Shown here piece after piece: positions 1-8,717 of a DNA stretch of 64,000 nucleotides. The DNA is taken from NCBI GenBank assembly GCA_964441505.1, contig CAYTUV010000005.1, positions 1 through 64,000 on the forward strand. The letters are read 5' to 3'. The translations under genes and the position numbers were made by a program. The stretch comes from Fen-1258 sp964441505. Its GTDB lineage: Bacteria; Bacteroidota; Ignavibacteria; Ignavibacteriales; Melioribacteraceae. Numbering within the stretch: position 1 is the first letter of the stretch; each line of letters starts with the position of its first letter. Under the pieces are notes generated by a model, which searched no databases, had not been told where the DNA came from, and worked only from the letters and a program-made list of their open reading frames with translations.

Positions 1-405
1 GGATATCTTCCGACTTTGATACATGAATTCAACCATTCATATGTAAATCATTTAATAGATGGAAATGCGAAGGCATTTGAGAATAGCGGTATAATACTTT
101 TTGAACAAGTAAAAGATAAAATGAAACGGCAAGCTTATCCAAATTGGCAAATAATGATGAATGAACCATTAGTTAGGGCATCTGTCATTAGATACTTAAA
201 AAGTCATAACAATAATCCAATTGAAATAAATAATGAAATCCAAACGCAAATTGTGAAGGGTTTTACCTGGATGAAAGAATTAGTTGCAGCGCTGGAATTT
301 TACGAAAACAATAGAGATGAATTCCCAACATTAGAGAGTTTTATCACTATGCTAGTTTCTTTCTATGATGATCTTACTTTAAACACAAAAGTGCCGGTGA
401 AATGA
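1..405 (+). CDS. DUF4932-like HExxH protein, C-terminal part (cut by window edge)
   Basis: The reading frame is open from base 1 and ends at the TGA at 403-405, so the start lies outside the window. The visible part begins GYLPTLIHEFNHSYVN, a metallopeptidase-like HEFNH motif, followed by YPNW and an E-x-LVR motif. The same order (HEALH, YPNW, E-x-LVR) appears in the gene at 1822-2877, so the two are paralogs. The pattern resembles Bacteroidota DUF4932 proteins, whose activity is unknown to me. Zinc binding is inferred from the motif only. Confidence 0.7.
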   Translation, partial: GYLPTLIHEFNHSYVNHLIDGNAKAFENSGIILFEQVKDKMKRQAYPNWQIMMNEPLVRASVIRYLKSHNNNPIEINNEIQTQIVKGFTWMKELVAALEFYENNRDEFPTLESFITMLVSFYDDLTLNTKVPVK

Positions 406-460
406 CCAAATAAAAATGTTAAAGCAATTTATTGGTTTTTAACTTTTACCCTTAAAACCG

Positions 461-495
461 GTGCAGTTCACAAGTCCACAGTGCAGTTCACAAGT
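461..495. repeat. 15-bp direct repeat pair
   Basis: GTGCAGTTCACAAGT occurs at 461-475 and again at 481-495, a 20-bp period, about 110 bp upstream of the gene at 604. Two half-turn-phased copies in a promoter region could be a regulator site. No regulator can be assigned. Confidence 0.5.
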
Positions 496-603
496 TTTAC
501 CTCTTTCTCCTTTAACCGCTTATAAAATCAATCGTCTATTTAAGTAAGAATAAATAATTGCTTTGTTCGATAAGTGACTAACAATTCTAAATGGAGTAAT
601 AAA

Positions 604-1761
604 ATGAAAAAAATATCTACTGTTGTTTTGATGCTGTGTGCTTTCCTTTGCGTAATTAATGGAACGATTGCACAACCAATTCCTAAAGACAGTATGTACC
701 TCGGACAATCTGCACCCGGCAACAGTCCCAAAGTATTTAATTTGGAAGTAACACCCGGAACCTTTGCCGCCGAAAGAATTGCAATTACGAAAGATGGATC
801 AGAGATTTTTTATTCTGAAGTGAAAAACTATTATCCGATAGTTGGAGATAAAGTACGTCACTATAAATACGAGAATAACAAATGGAGTAAACCGCAAATA
901 CTGTTTAAAGGATTTTCCGGACCGGCTTTATCATTAACAGAAGATACATTGTTTGTTGAACATGAATACAAAATGTATTTCTCAGTGAGACAAAAATCGG
1001 GATGGAGTGCACCGAAACCATTTTTCAGCTCTGTTGAGTCCGCACATTATCTGCAAGTCACAAATAAAGGGAATTTTTATGTATCCGCTAAGTCGGCGAG
1101 CTCAGTAGGCGCATTGGATTGGAGTAAGATTCAAATTATAGGAAAAGATACCGTTGTAAAAAGTTTGGGCTTTCCTGTCAACAGAGTTGTTGATGATCAG
1201 GACTTTTTTATTGCAAAAGATGAAAGTTACATGATAACCTGCCCTCAAGGACCTGTATGTATCACCTATCCAGATGGTAAAGGCGGATGGTTCAATGGCA
1301 GATATCTAAATAATAAAATCAACTTTGGCATAAGCGGGTGGGGCGCTTATGTATCACCTGATGGTAAATATCTTTTCTATACAACCGGAACTAAAATGGA
1401 TTATTCGGATGTGTACGTTTATTGGCTGAGCATTGGAAATATTGTTGACAGCATGAAAAACGCAAATCTCCCTCCATACGTAAAAAACAAACCCAAAGCA
1501 CAAACGGCAACGGTTGGGAAAATGTTTTCTTTTATTGTGCCGGATGATGCTGTTTGCGATGATGATGGAAGTAGTATTCGTTATGAAGTGCTTTCGCTCG
1601 ACAGCAGCCCTATGCCAGCATGGCTGAGATTCGATTCAAATACTAAAACTTTGTCCGGCACACCGGAAACTGTAGGAAAAGTAACTCTAAGATTTAACGC
1701 TTTCGACGACAAGGAAGTTATGACAGCATTCGGACTCGCGATAAATGTTTTGGATAAATAA
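604..1761 (+). CDS. Secreted protein with PD40-like propeller repeats and a cadherin/Ig-like C-terminal domain
   Basis: I chose the ATG at 604 because GGAG lies 9 bp upstream and the protein then begins with a clean signal peptide (MKKISTVVLMLCAFLCVING...). A start 30 bp upstream would bury that signal. Residues about 40-290 carry repeats such as 'ITKDGSEIFYSE' and 'VSPDGKYLFYTT', typical of WD40-like PD40 beta-propeller blades. The last ~90 residues (PPYVKNKPKAQTATVGKMFS... to LSGTPETVG...) match a putative Ig/dystroglycan-type cadherin-like domain. It is probably exported; the ligand is unknown. It has no clear operon partner, though the DUF4932-like gene follows closely. Confidence 0.75.
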   Translation: MKKISTVVLMLCAFLCVINGTIAQPIPKDSMYLGQSAPGNSPKVFNLEVTPGTFAAERIAITKDGSEIFYSEVKNYYPIVGDKVRHYKYENNKWSKPQILFKGFSGPALSLTEDTLFVEHEYKMYFSVRQKSGWSAPKPFFSSVESAHYLQVTNKGNFYVSAKSASSVGALDWSKIQIIGKDTVVKSLGFPVNRVVDDQDFFIAKDESYMITCPQGPVCITYPDGKGGWFNGRYLNNKINFGISGWGAYVSPDGKYLFYTTGTKMDYSDVYVYWLSIGNIVDSMKNANLPPYVKNKPKAQTATVGKMFSFIVPDDAVCDDDGSSIRYEVLSLDSSPMPAWLRFDSNTKTLSGTPETVGKVTLRFNAFDDKEVMTAFGLAINVLDK

Positions 1762-1821
1762 CCGATTTTCTAAAATAAAAACATGGAAACAGTTGAATTT
1801 AATATTTGGAGAAATAAAAAA

Positions 1822-2877
1822 ATGAAAAAATTACTATTTCTATTTTTCTTCTCGTCTGTTATATTGGCGCAGAGCAGTATTATTGACTTGAGTATTGATA
1901 AACGTTTATTCATTTCTTACGCTTTTATGAATGCAGCAGGAAATAGTGGCGAGTGGCGAAAAGAAGGAATGAATCCACTAAGGATAGAAGTTCGAAATAT
2001 TCTTAAAGAAAGAATAGATACCACTTTTATCAATAAAATCCATAAATACGTTTTTGATCATGAGCTAGATAGTTGGGTCAATTATGGTCCGTATGCGCTT
2101 ATTAATAACGGGCCTCCAAAATTTGATTTAGAAATTGATTATAAGAATTCAAATCTGGACTCAAATGCTGTCAATATGGTTAAAGGACTCCAAGATTATT
2201 TCGTTGAATTTTATAATAAATATAATATCGAAGAGTTATGGAAAAAATATTATTCTTCAATGCAAGCAGAAAATCAAAAATATGCGCCGTTCGCAGATAG
2301 AGCATTATCTGATATTATAAATTATTGCCGGATCAGTGATAATTATTTTTCAAGAGGCACAAAGAAAATACATTATCAAGTAATTCCACTCATGAGTTAC
2401 TTTACGGCGCAAACTGTAAAGGTTAACGGAGAAATTTATATAATATCAGGACCGACTGACGGGCAACCATCGGAAGCAAATTTTTATCACGAAGCACTGC
2501 ATCATCCAATTGGTGAAATTGTAAACAAATACTCTAATCTGATAAATAAATATTCTGAAATTAATAATCTTAATAAAGGAGAATTGGGGTATCCGAATTG
2601 GCTGGAATTTTTTGAGGAATGTTTAGTAAGAACAATTGCTAATCGAATGTCATCGAAATTGTTTAATGAAAATAATGATGAGCTTTTAAAAGGCATTTAT
2701 TCTGAGTACAAAAAGGGATTGATCCTTTGTCCATACTTAAATGAAGAATTAGAAAAATATGAAACAGCTAATATTCCTTTAGAAAAATATTTTCCCGAGC
2801 TTCTTACAAATCTTGATTTAAATAAAGAAAAGGAAAAACTTGATGAGTATAATAAAACCAGAAAAGAAGATAAGTAA
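1822..2877 (+). CDS. Secreted DUF4932-like putative metallopeptidase
   Basis: The ATG at 1822 is preferred because GGAG lies just upstream and a signal peptide (MKKLLFLFFFSSVILAQ) follows. The motif FYHEALHHPIGE around residues 221-232 gives an HExxH pair (H223, E224, H227). The downstream YPNW and E-x-LVR block is shared with the truncated gene at the window start. Peptidase activity is inferred; the family has no function that I can name. The stop codon abuts the next start (TAAATG), so it is probably cotranscribed with the hydrolase at 2878. Confidence 0.72.
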   Translation: MKKLLFLFFFSSVILAQSSIIDLSIDKRLFISYAFMNAAGNSGEWRKEGMNPLRIEVRNILKERIDTTFINKIHKYVFDHELDSWVNYGPYALINNGPPKFDLEIDYKNSNLDSNAVNMVKGLQDYFVEFYNKYNIEELWKKYYSSMQAENQKYAPFADRALSDIINYCRISDNYFSRGTKKIHYQVIPLMSYFTAQTVKVNGEIYIISGPTDGQPSEANFYHEALHHPIGEIVNKYSNLINKYSEINNLNKGELGYPNWLEFFEECLVRTIANRMSSKLFNENNDELLKGIYSEYKKGLILCPYLNEELEKYETANIPLEKYFPELLTNLDLNKEKEKLDEYNKTRKEDK

Positions 2878-3822
2878 ATGACAGTAGTTAACATGAAATG
2901 CTTAATTACATTGTTGACAGTATCGACAATTTACTCTTGTACTGCGATGAAGAATTTTGAAAAACCAGAACTTATTGATAATAGTGCATGTCACTTCTTT
3001 AAAGTCAGAGATGGACTTCAACTGTTCATCTATGATTACAAACCGGTAGAGAATTACAACTCAACAATATTCATCATCTCCGGAATAACAGGAATAAATC
3101 ATATTAATGAAAAAGAACTGATTGATGTTTTATCTAATAAAGAAAACAGAGTTGTTGTAATTCATCCTCGCGGAACCGGATATTCTGATGGATCACGAGG
3201 TGACATTTCTAATTTTGAAGACTTTATTAATGACTACTCAGAAATTATAGCTAGTGATAAAGACTTTAGTTCGAAACAACATAAAGTATTTCTGTTTGGT
3301 CACAGTATGTCAACCGCAGTATTGTTAGCGGCAGCAAACAGTTTGCAAAATATTGCTGGTGCCATTCTTATTAATCCACCTTATATGTTAAAAGAAGCTA
3401 AAGGTATGTCGCCAAGTTTGGGTCAATACATAGAATATGCTTGCTATTATCTATTTGCAAATCACACACCTATTGTTAATATGGCAGGTGATTCAACCAT
3501 GATTGAGAATGAAGAGGATAGAAAAGAATCAGAATCAAGAATAAATGATCCATTGTTAGTTAAGTATTTTAGTATGTATATAATGACTGAATCAAAAAAG
3601 GTAATGGATAAAATGATTGATTATTCCCAAAAAGCAAATTATCCACTGTTGTTAATTTATGGTGAGAAAGATAATATTGTTGATAAGACAGGGTGTGATA
3701 TGCTTTATTCAAATTGGAAACATGAGAACAAAGAATATAAATTAATAGAAAACGGTTCGCATGGAAAATCAACTGTAATTCAAGCAAATGAAATTATTCA
3801 AAAATGGATAACAAACAAATAA
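2878..3822 (+). CDS. Alpha/beta hydrolase lipoprotein (monoacylglycerol-lipase-like)
   Basis: The N terminus ends in a lipobox-like STIYSC, so the protein is probably lipid-anchored. The core shows an alpha/beta hydrolase fold: HPRGTGYSDG loop, nucleophile elbow GHSMS (Ser143), acid in GEKDNIVD, and a late His in NGSHGKS. This matches the serine aminopeptidase/lysophospholipase-like Hydrolase_4 group. The substrate is unknown. The start directly follows the stop of the preceding gene, which suggests translational coupling; an in-frame ATG at 2893 is an alternative. Confidence 0.8.
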   Translation: MTVVNMKCLITLLTVSTIYSCTAMKNFEKPELIDNSACHFFKVRDGLQLFIYDYKPVENYNSTIFIISGITGINHINEKELIDVLSNKENRVVVIHPRGTGYSDGSRGDISNFEDFINDYSEIIASDKDFSSKQHKVFLFGHSMSTAVLLAAANSLQNIAGAILINPPYMLKEAKGMSPSLGQYIEYACYYLFANHTPIVNMAGDSTMIENEEDRKESESRINDPLLVKYFSMYIMTESKKVMDKMIDYSQKANYPLLLIYGEKDNIVDKTGCDMLYSNWKHENKEYKLIENGSHGKSTVIQANEIIQKWITNK

Positions 3823-3939
3823 TGAAAAAAATAACTGAGACCAATATGTGCACATACTGTAATAAAAATATTTTTAACAACCTAGTACTTATAAGCTAGT
3901 TAGCAGTCATAATAGAGCAACAGAAAACAAACGACAAAA

Positions 3940-4656
3940 ATGAAAAAAGCAATAATTATCGGTGCGACTTCGGGAATTGGAAATGGACTTGCTAAATTAT
4001 TAGCAGACAATAATTATGTAATTGGAATTACTGGAAGACGAGCTGAACTGCTTGATAAACTTAAATCAGAAAAACCAAATTCCTATATAATTAGGGCTTT
4101 TGATATAACTGCCACTGATTTTGCTGTTGAGAAATTAGAAGAATTGACTTCTGAACTTGGTGGGCTTGACTTACTGATTCTAAGTGCAGGAACAGGCGAC
4201 TTAAACGAAAATTTGGATTTTGAAATAGAGAAACGCACAATTGACACAAATGTAGTTGGGTTTACTTGTATTGCAGACTGGACATTTAAATACTTTGAAA
4301 AACAAAAGTACGGACATTTAGTCGCAATCAGTTCAATTGGTGGATTACGCGGAAGCAAGCAAGCTCCTTCATACAATGCAACAAAAGCCTACCAAATAAA
4401 TTACTTAGAAGGATTAAGACAAAAAGCAACTAAACTGAAAGAACAAATATTTATTACTGATATAAGACCGGGTCTTGTAGATACTGAAATGGCAAAAGGA
4501 GATGGGTTATTTTGGGTGATGCCAGTTGAAAAAACTGTTCGACAAATTTTTGGAGCGATAAAAAAGAAAAGAAAAATAGCTTACGTTACAAAACGTTGGG
4601 GACTAATTGCAAAAATATTAAAGCGAATACCAAGACCAATTTATGACAGAATGTAG
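3940..4656 (+). CDS. Short-chain dehydrogenase/reductase (SDR)
   Basis: The classic SDR layout is present. The cofactor loop is GATSGIGNG near the N terminus, the NAG-like motif is LSAGTG, the catalytic Ser lies in AISSIGG, and YNATK gives Tyr145 and Lys149. Length (238 aa) is normal for the family. The substrate cannot be told. The gene stands alone, with palindrome-bearing gaps on both sides (3823-3939 and 4657-4737). Confidence 0.9.
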   Translation: MKKAIIIGATSGIGNGLAKLLADNNYVIGITGRRAELLDKLKSEKPNSYIIRAFDITATDFAVEKLEELTSELGGLDLLILSAGTGDLNENLDFEIEKRTIDTNVVGFTCIADWTFKYFEKQKYGHLVAISSIGGLRGSKQAPSYNATKAYQINYLEGLRQKATKLKEQIFITDIRPGLVDTEMAKGDGLFWVMPVEKTVRQIFGAIKKKRKIAYVTKRWGLIAKILKRIPRPIYDRM

Positions 4657-4737
4657 TGAAATAATAACAACGAGCCGCTAACACGTGTTGTGCGTCATTG
4701 TTAACCGATAGGAAATCAAACTTAAATATGAGGTAAT

Positions 4738-5706
4738 ATGGAAAAAATGAAAGCAGTTACTTGTACCAAATACGGGCCGCCAGAAGTTCTTCAGTTGCAG
4801 GATGTGGAAAAACCAATTCCCAAAAACAATGAAGTACTTATAAAAGTAATTGCTACAACAGTACACATAGGTGATACTAAGATCCGGCGATTTGCACCTG
4901 GTTTAGGTCCGGTAAAAGATTTCTTTTTCAAACCGATGATGCGATTTATAATCGGTTTCAAAGGACCAAGAAAAAAAATACTTGGAATGGAATTAGCCGG
5001 AGATATTGAAGCCGTTGGCAAAGATGTTACACTATTTAAAGTCGGTGATCCCGTTTTTGCATCAACTGAATTAAGCTTTGGAGCTTATGCAGAATATTGC
5101 TGTCTGCGTGAAGATTCTGCTCTTATATTAAAACCAACAAATATGTCCTACGAAGAAGCTGCACCGGTTTCTAATGCTGGAATAACCGCTCTGCTTCATC
5201 TAAGAAAAGCTAATATTCAGAAAGGGCAAAAGATATTAATCTACGGAGCTTCCGGTAGTGTTGGTACTTATGCAATTCAGCTTGCCAAACACTTAGGGGC
5301 AGAAGTTACTACCGTATGCAGTACATCGAATTTGGAAATGGTGAAATCTCTTGGAGCCGATAAGGTTATTGATTACACTAATGAAGATTTTACAAAAAGC
5401 GGCAATGCGTATGACGTTATTTATGATGCAGTCGGCAAGATTGAATCATCAAAACGTAAAAAGTCATTAAAGAAATCTGGAATCTTTCTAAATGTTATTG
5501 ATATGTCTGGCGCCGCTAAGATAAAGGCTGTGGACCTGCTCTTTCTTAAAGAACTCTGCGAAGCTGGAAAGTTGAGATCTGTAATTGATAAATGTTATCC
5601 ATTTGAACAAATAGTAGAAGCGCATAGATATGTTGATAAAGGACATAAAAAAGGAAATGTTGTAATAACTGTAGCAGATAGTAGCAATAAAAGGAGATCA
5701 AATTAG
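4738..5706 (+). CDS. NAD(P)-dependent alcohol dehydrogenase / quinone-oxidoreductase-like MDR
   Basis: Start ATG 4738 is preceded by GAGG at a good distance. The N-terminal GroES-like half includes GMELAGDIEAVGKDVTLFKVGD. The nucleotide-binding half has the GASGSVGTYAIQLAKHLGAEV Rossmann motif. Structural zinc cysteines are missing, as in zinc-independent quinone reductases of the MDR family. The reaction is probably NADPH-dependent reduction of a carbonyl or quinone. Confidence 0.88.
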   Translation: MEKMKAVTCTKYGPPEVLQLQDVEKPIPKNNEVLIKVIATTVHIGDTKIRRFAPGLGPVKDFFFKPMMRFIIGFKGPRKKILGMELAGDIEAVGKDVTLFKVGDPVFASTELSFGAYAEYCCLREDSALILKPTNMSYEEAAPVSNAGITALLHLRKANIQKGQKILIYGASGSVGTYAIQLAKHLGAEVTTVCSTSNLEMVKSLGADKVIDYTNEDFTKSGNAYDVIYDAVGKIESSKRKKSLKKSGIFLNVIDMSGAAKIKAVDLLFLKELCEAGKLRSVIDKCYPFEQIVEAHRYVDKGHKKGNVVITVADSSNKRRSN

Positions 5707-5767
5707 TTCCTTCACTAAAGTTGGTAAGTGGATTAAGAAAAGGCGTAAATTAAGGAATAATGAAATT

Positions 5768-6307
5768 ATGGTAGTTGATAAAAAAATATTAGTTAGACTT
5801 TACTTGTTGTTGATTCCAATAGCTTATTTCTCTTATCTCTTTCACGAATTCGGACATTGGATAGTAGGAGAGATTTTAGGGAATGATATGATATATAGTC
5901 TAAATTATGTTTGGCCCAAAGCCGGACATTATATAAATGAGAGTCATAATTTATATGTAAGTATTGGTGGACCAGCATTCACGATTTTATTGGCAATAGT
6001 TTCATTACTAATTATAGAAAAATATTCAACAATCTATGCCTACCCAGTTTTATTTTTTCAATTTGTGCAACGTTTTTTTTCTCTTGTATTTGGAGGATTT
6101 AGTCAACAAGATGAAGCAAGAATATCCTCAATAATAGGGCTGGGGACATATGCAATAGGAATAATTGTTCTTATCGTATTGCTGCTATTTGTACTAAGAG
6201 CGAACTATAAAATAAAGATAGACTTAAAACAAAATGGATATTTCTTCGCCATAAGTATTCTGTGTCAGCTAATGGTAATAGCGACTTACAAAATTACTGG
6301 TCTATAG
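5768..6307 (+). CDS. Small membrane protein with HExxH motif (M50-like)
   Basis: The protein has 179 residues with about four hydrophobic segments. The first segment contains FHEFGHWIVGE, an HExxH motif inside a membrane helix, as in site-2-type (M50) peptidases. A later GGPAFTILLA segment resembles the NPxG-type region of such proteins, but no clear second catalytic Asp motif is seen. A peptidase role is therefore only possible. Confidence 0.6.
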   Translation: MVVDKKILVRLYLLLIPIAYFSYLFHEFGHWIVGEILGNDMIYSLNYVWPKAGHYINESHNLYVSIGGPAFTILLAIVSLLIIEKYSTIYAYPVLFFQFVQRFFSLVFGGFSQQDEARISSIIGLGTYAIGIIVLIVLLLFVLRANYKIKIDLKQNGYFFAISILCQLMVIATYKITGL

Positions 6308-6381
6308 AATAAAACGTATTACAAGCGCTGTAACGAAAAACAGCGTTAAACATATTAAGAAAATTTATTGAGGAAAAATTT

Positions 6382-7104
6382 ATGAAGGTTTTAGTTCTAG
6401 GCGCTACCGGCGCGACCGGTAGCTTGGTTGTTCAACAGCTTATTAAAAGAAATGTCGAAACAAAAATAGTTGTACGTGATATTAAAAAATTATCACAAGA
6501 TATTTTGAATAATAAGCTGCTGGAATGTGTGGTTGGAAATATCTCTGAGTTGGAAAAAGAAAAACATTTGGATTTGATCATTGATTGTGATGCCGTGATT
6601 TCTTGCCTTGGACATAATATTTCGTTCCATGGATTATTTGGAAAACCGAGGATGCTCGTTACAAGTAGCGTAAGTAACATCTGTAAAGCAATAGAAAGCA
6701 CTAAGAAAAATAAAGTGAAAGTAATTCTTATGAATACTACTGCTAATAGGAATAAAAAAATAAATGAGAAATATTCTTTGAAGGATAGATTGGTTCTTTC
6801 TTTTTTAAGTTTTGCGCTTCCACCACAAAAAGATAATGTTGAAGCTGCTGAATATCTTTCAAACAACATCGAAGAAAATAATTCTAAAATAGAGTGGACA
6901 GCAGTAAGACCAGATACTTTAGTAAATGAGGAGAAAGAAAGTGATTATGAAGTTTTTGAGTCTCCAAAACAAAGTCCAGTTTTCAACGCGGGAAAAACGA
7001 GCAGAATAAATGTTAGTCATTTTATGATTGAATTATTGTTGAATGAAGAATTATGGAAAAAGTGGAGATTTAAAATGCCGGTGATCTATAATTCTGAAAA
7101 TTGA
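6382..7104 (+). CDS. NAD(P)-binding atypical SDR (NmrA/epimerase-like)
   Basis: The N terminus is MKVLVLGATGATGSLVVQQL, the glycine-rich loop of atypical SDRs. VRPDTLVN near residue 185 is the usual substrate-pocket region of NAD(P)H-binding epimerase-like proteins. GAGG lies 10 bp before the ATG. Such proteins act as reductases or redox sensors; the substrate is unknown. Confidence 0.8.
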   Translation: MKVLVLGATGATGSLVVQQLIKRNVETKIVVRDIKKLSQDILNNKLLECVVGNISELEKEKHLDLIIDCDAVISCLGHNISFHGLFGKPRMLVTSSVSNICKAIESTKKNKVKVILMNTTANRNKKINEKYSLKDRLVLSFLSFALPPQKDNVEAAEYLSNNIEENNSKIEWTAVRPDTLVNEEKESDYEVFESPKQSPVFNAGKTSRINVSHFMIELLLNEELWKKWRFKMPVIYNSEN

Positions 7105-7149
7105 GTGGTTGTTTTCGTACATCTAAAGAATTTAATAAAGGAGAAAAAG

Positions 7150-7545
7150 ATGGAAGCAGAGAAGAATCTTTCGAACCTAACAGACACGAGATCTAAACTT
7201 TCGACATTATGGATCGTGGTAATGTTTAATATGGCTTTTGCCGATATAGTCGGTTTTCTGAATCCCGGGGCGTTAGAGGAAATGATAGCGATGAAACCTG
7301 ATCAAGGATTGTTGCTGGTATTCTCAATACTGATTGAGATTCCGATTTCTATGATTTTCTTATCACGAATACTGAAGCCAAAAGTAAATCGCTGGGTAAA
7401 TATTATCGCAAGTGTAATAACTATTCTATGGATTATTGGCGGAGGGAATACTAGCGCTTCGTATATATTCTTTGCCACAATAGAAGTAGCAACTATGTTG
7501 GTAATTATAAAGTATGCATGGCAGTGGACAAACCCAGAAGCATAA
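7150..7545 (+). CDS. DUF6326-like four-helix membrane protein
   Basis: The ATG at 7150 has AAAGGAG upstream and is preferred over an earlier in-frame GTG at 7105 that would abut the previous gene. The protein has about four membrane helices. The N-terminal motif LSTLWIVVMFNMAFADIVGF matches my memory of the DUF6326 family. The function is unknown. Confidence 0.65.
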   Translation: MEAEKNLSNLTDTRSKLSTLWIVVMFNMAFADIVGFLNPGALEEMIAMKPDQGLLLVFSILIEIPISMIFLSRILKPKVNRWVNIIASVITILWIIGGGNTSASYIFFATIEVATMLVIIKYAWQWTNPEA

Positions 7546-7663
7546 GTCGAGACCATCTTTCATGAAACTACTCAGAGGAATAATAGCCCGTACTGCGGAC
7601 ATAATAACAAAACCTAACACACCGTTATGTGCTAGAAAATAATATATCAAAGAAGAATTAATT

Positions 7664-8545
7664 ATGAGAAAAATAATAGTATCAATAATCGTGCTGATTG
7701 CAATTCAAATATGCTATTCAAATAACAATGAATACAAAGTGAAAAATGTTGAAGTTACTTATATAGCCAATGAAGGATTTTTAATAAAAGTGGGTGATAA
7801 AAAAATATTAATTGATGCATTGTTCGGGGATAAAGATTGCGGATTCTGCGATATTCCAAATGAAGAGACAATAAATTTAATTTTTAAAAATGAAAATTAT
7901 TTTAAGAATATAGATTTAATAGCAGCAACTCATGCACACGTTGACCATTTCTATTCACCATTTGTGCTTGCCCATTTAATGAATAATACAAAAGGTCAAT
8001 TCATTTCATGTAAACAATCTATTGATAACCTTAAAAAACAAGATAATTACGACAAGGTTAGCAATCAGTTATTTGAAATAACGCCTGATTATTTGAGTTA
8101 CATAGACACAACAATTAACAGTATTGAAGTTAGAGTTTATCGACTAGCTCACGGACCATACTATACAGATGATTCAGAAACCGGAGAAAAAATTAACAGA
8201 CATAAAAGTGTACAAAATGTTGGGTTTCTATTTAATATAGATGGAGTAAAAGTATTTCATAGCGGGGACTCAAATGAAGATGGAATTGCAGAATACAAAC
8301 ACTTTAGACTTGATAAGGAAAACATAGATATTGCATTTTTAGGAAGAGGTTTTATTTGGGAACCAAATTGCAAAGAAATTAAATTAGTAAAAAATTATAT
8401 AAATGCCAAACATATTGTGTTAATGCACATTCATCATGACGAATATGGTGACTATAATGAAGTAGCAACTCAACTGAAAAAGGAATTTGCAAGTATTAAA
8501 ATATTTAAAAACAAAATGGAAACTAATAATTATGTTCTTGAATGA
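7664..8545 (+). CDS. Exported MBL-fold metallo-hydrolase
   Basis: A short signal peptide is followed by an MBL-fold core. The metal motif THAHVDHF gives HxHxDH, a further His lies in RLAHGPYY, GDSNEDG supplies the bridging Asp, and a late HIHHDEYG follows. This layout resembles L-ascorbate-6-phosphate lactonase (UlaG)-like and other MBL hydrolases. The substrate is unknown; the signal peptide puts it outside the cytoplasm. Confidence 0.82.
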   Translation: MRKIIVSIIVLIAIQICYSNNNEYKVKNVEVTYIANEGFLIKVGDKKILIDALFGDKDCGFCDIPNEETINLIFKNENYFKNIDLIAATHAHVDHFYSPFVLAHLMNNTKGQFISCKQSIDNLKKQDNYDKVSNQLFEITPDYLSYIDTTINSIEVRVYRLAHGPYYTDDSETGEKINRHKSVQNVGFLFNIDGVKVFHSGDSNEDGIAEYKHFRLDKENIDIAFLGRGFIWEPNCKEIKLVKNYINAKHIVLMHIHHDEYGDYNEVATQLKKEFASIKIFKNKMETNNYVLE

Positions 8546-8717
8546 TCATTCAAATGCTAAAACTAAATCCCGGGTCGTACGGATCCGTTGATATAATGGG
8601 TAAATGTGAATAAGCAAACAGATGAGAGATATAGAATTAATACTCTTCTAAATACTTTTACAACTTTTCCTTTCTTTTTAACGTCTAATTAGTGCATTCA
8701 CAATAATAAAAGATGAG

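Noticed and set aside
6432..6869. Minus-strand open frame of 145 codons
   Set aside because: Antisense to the NAD(P)-binding gene, which has clear motifs and an SD.
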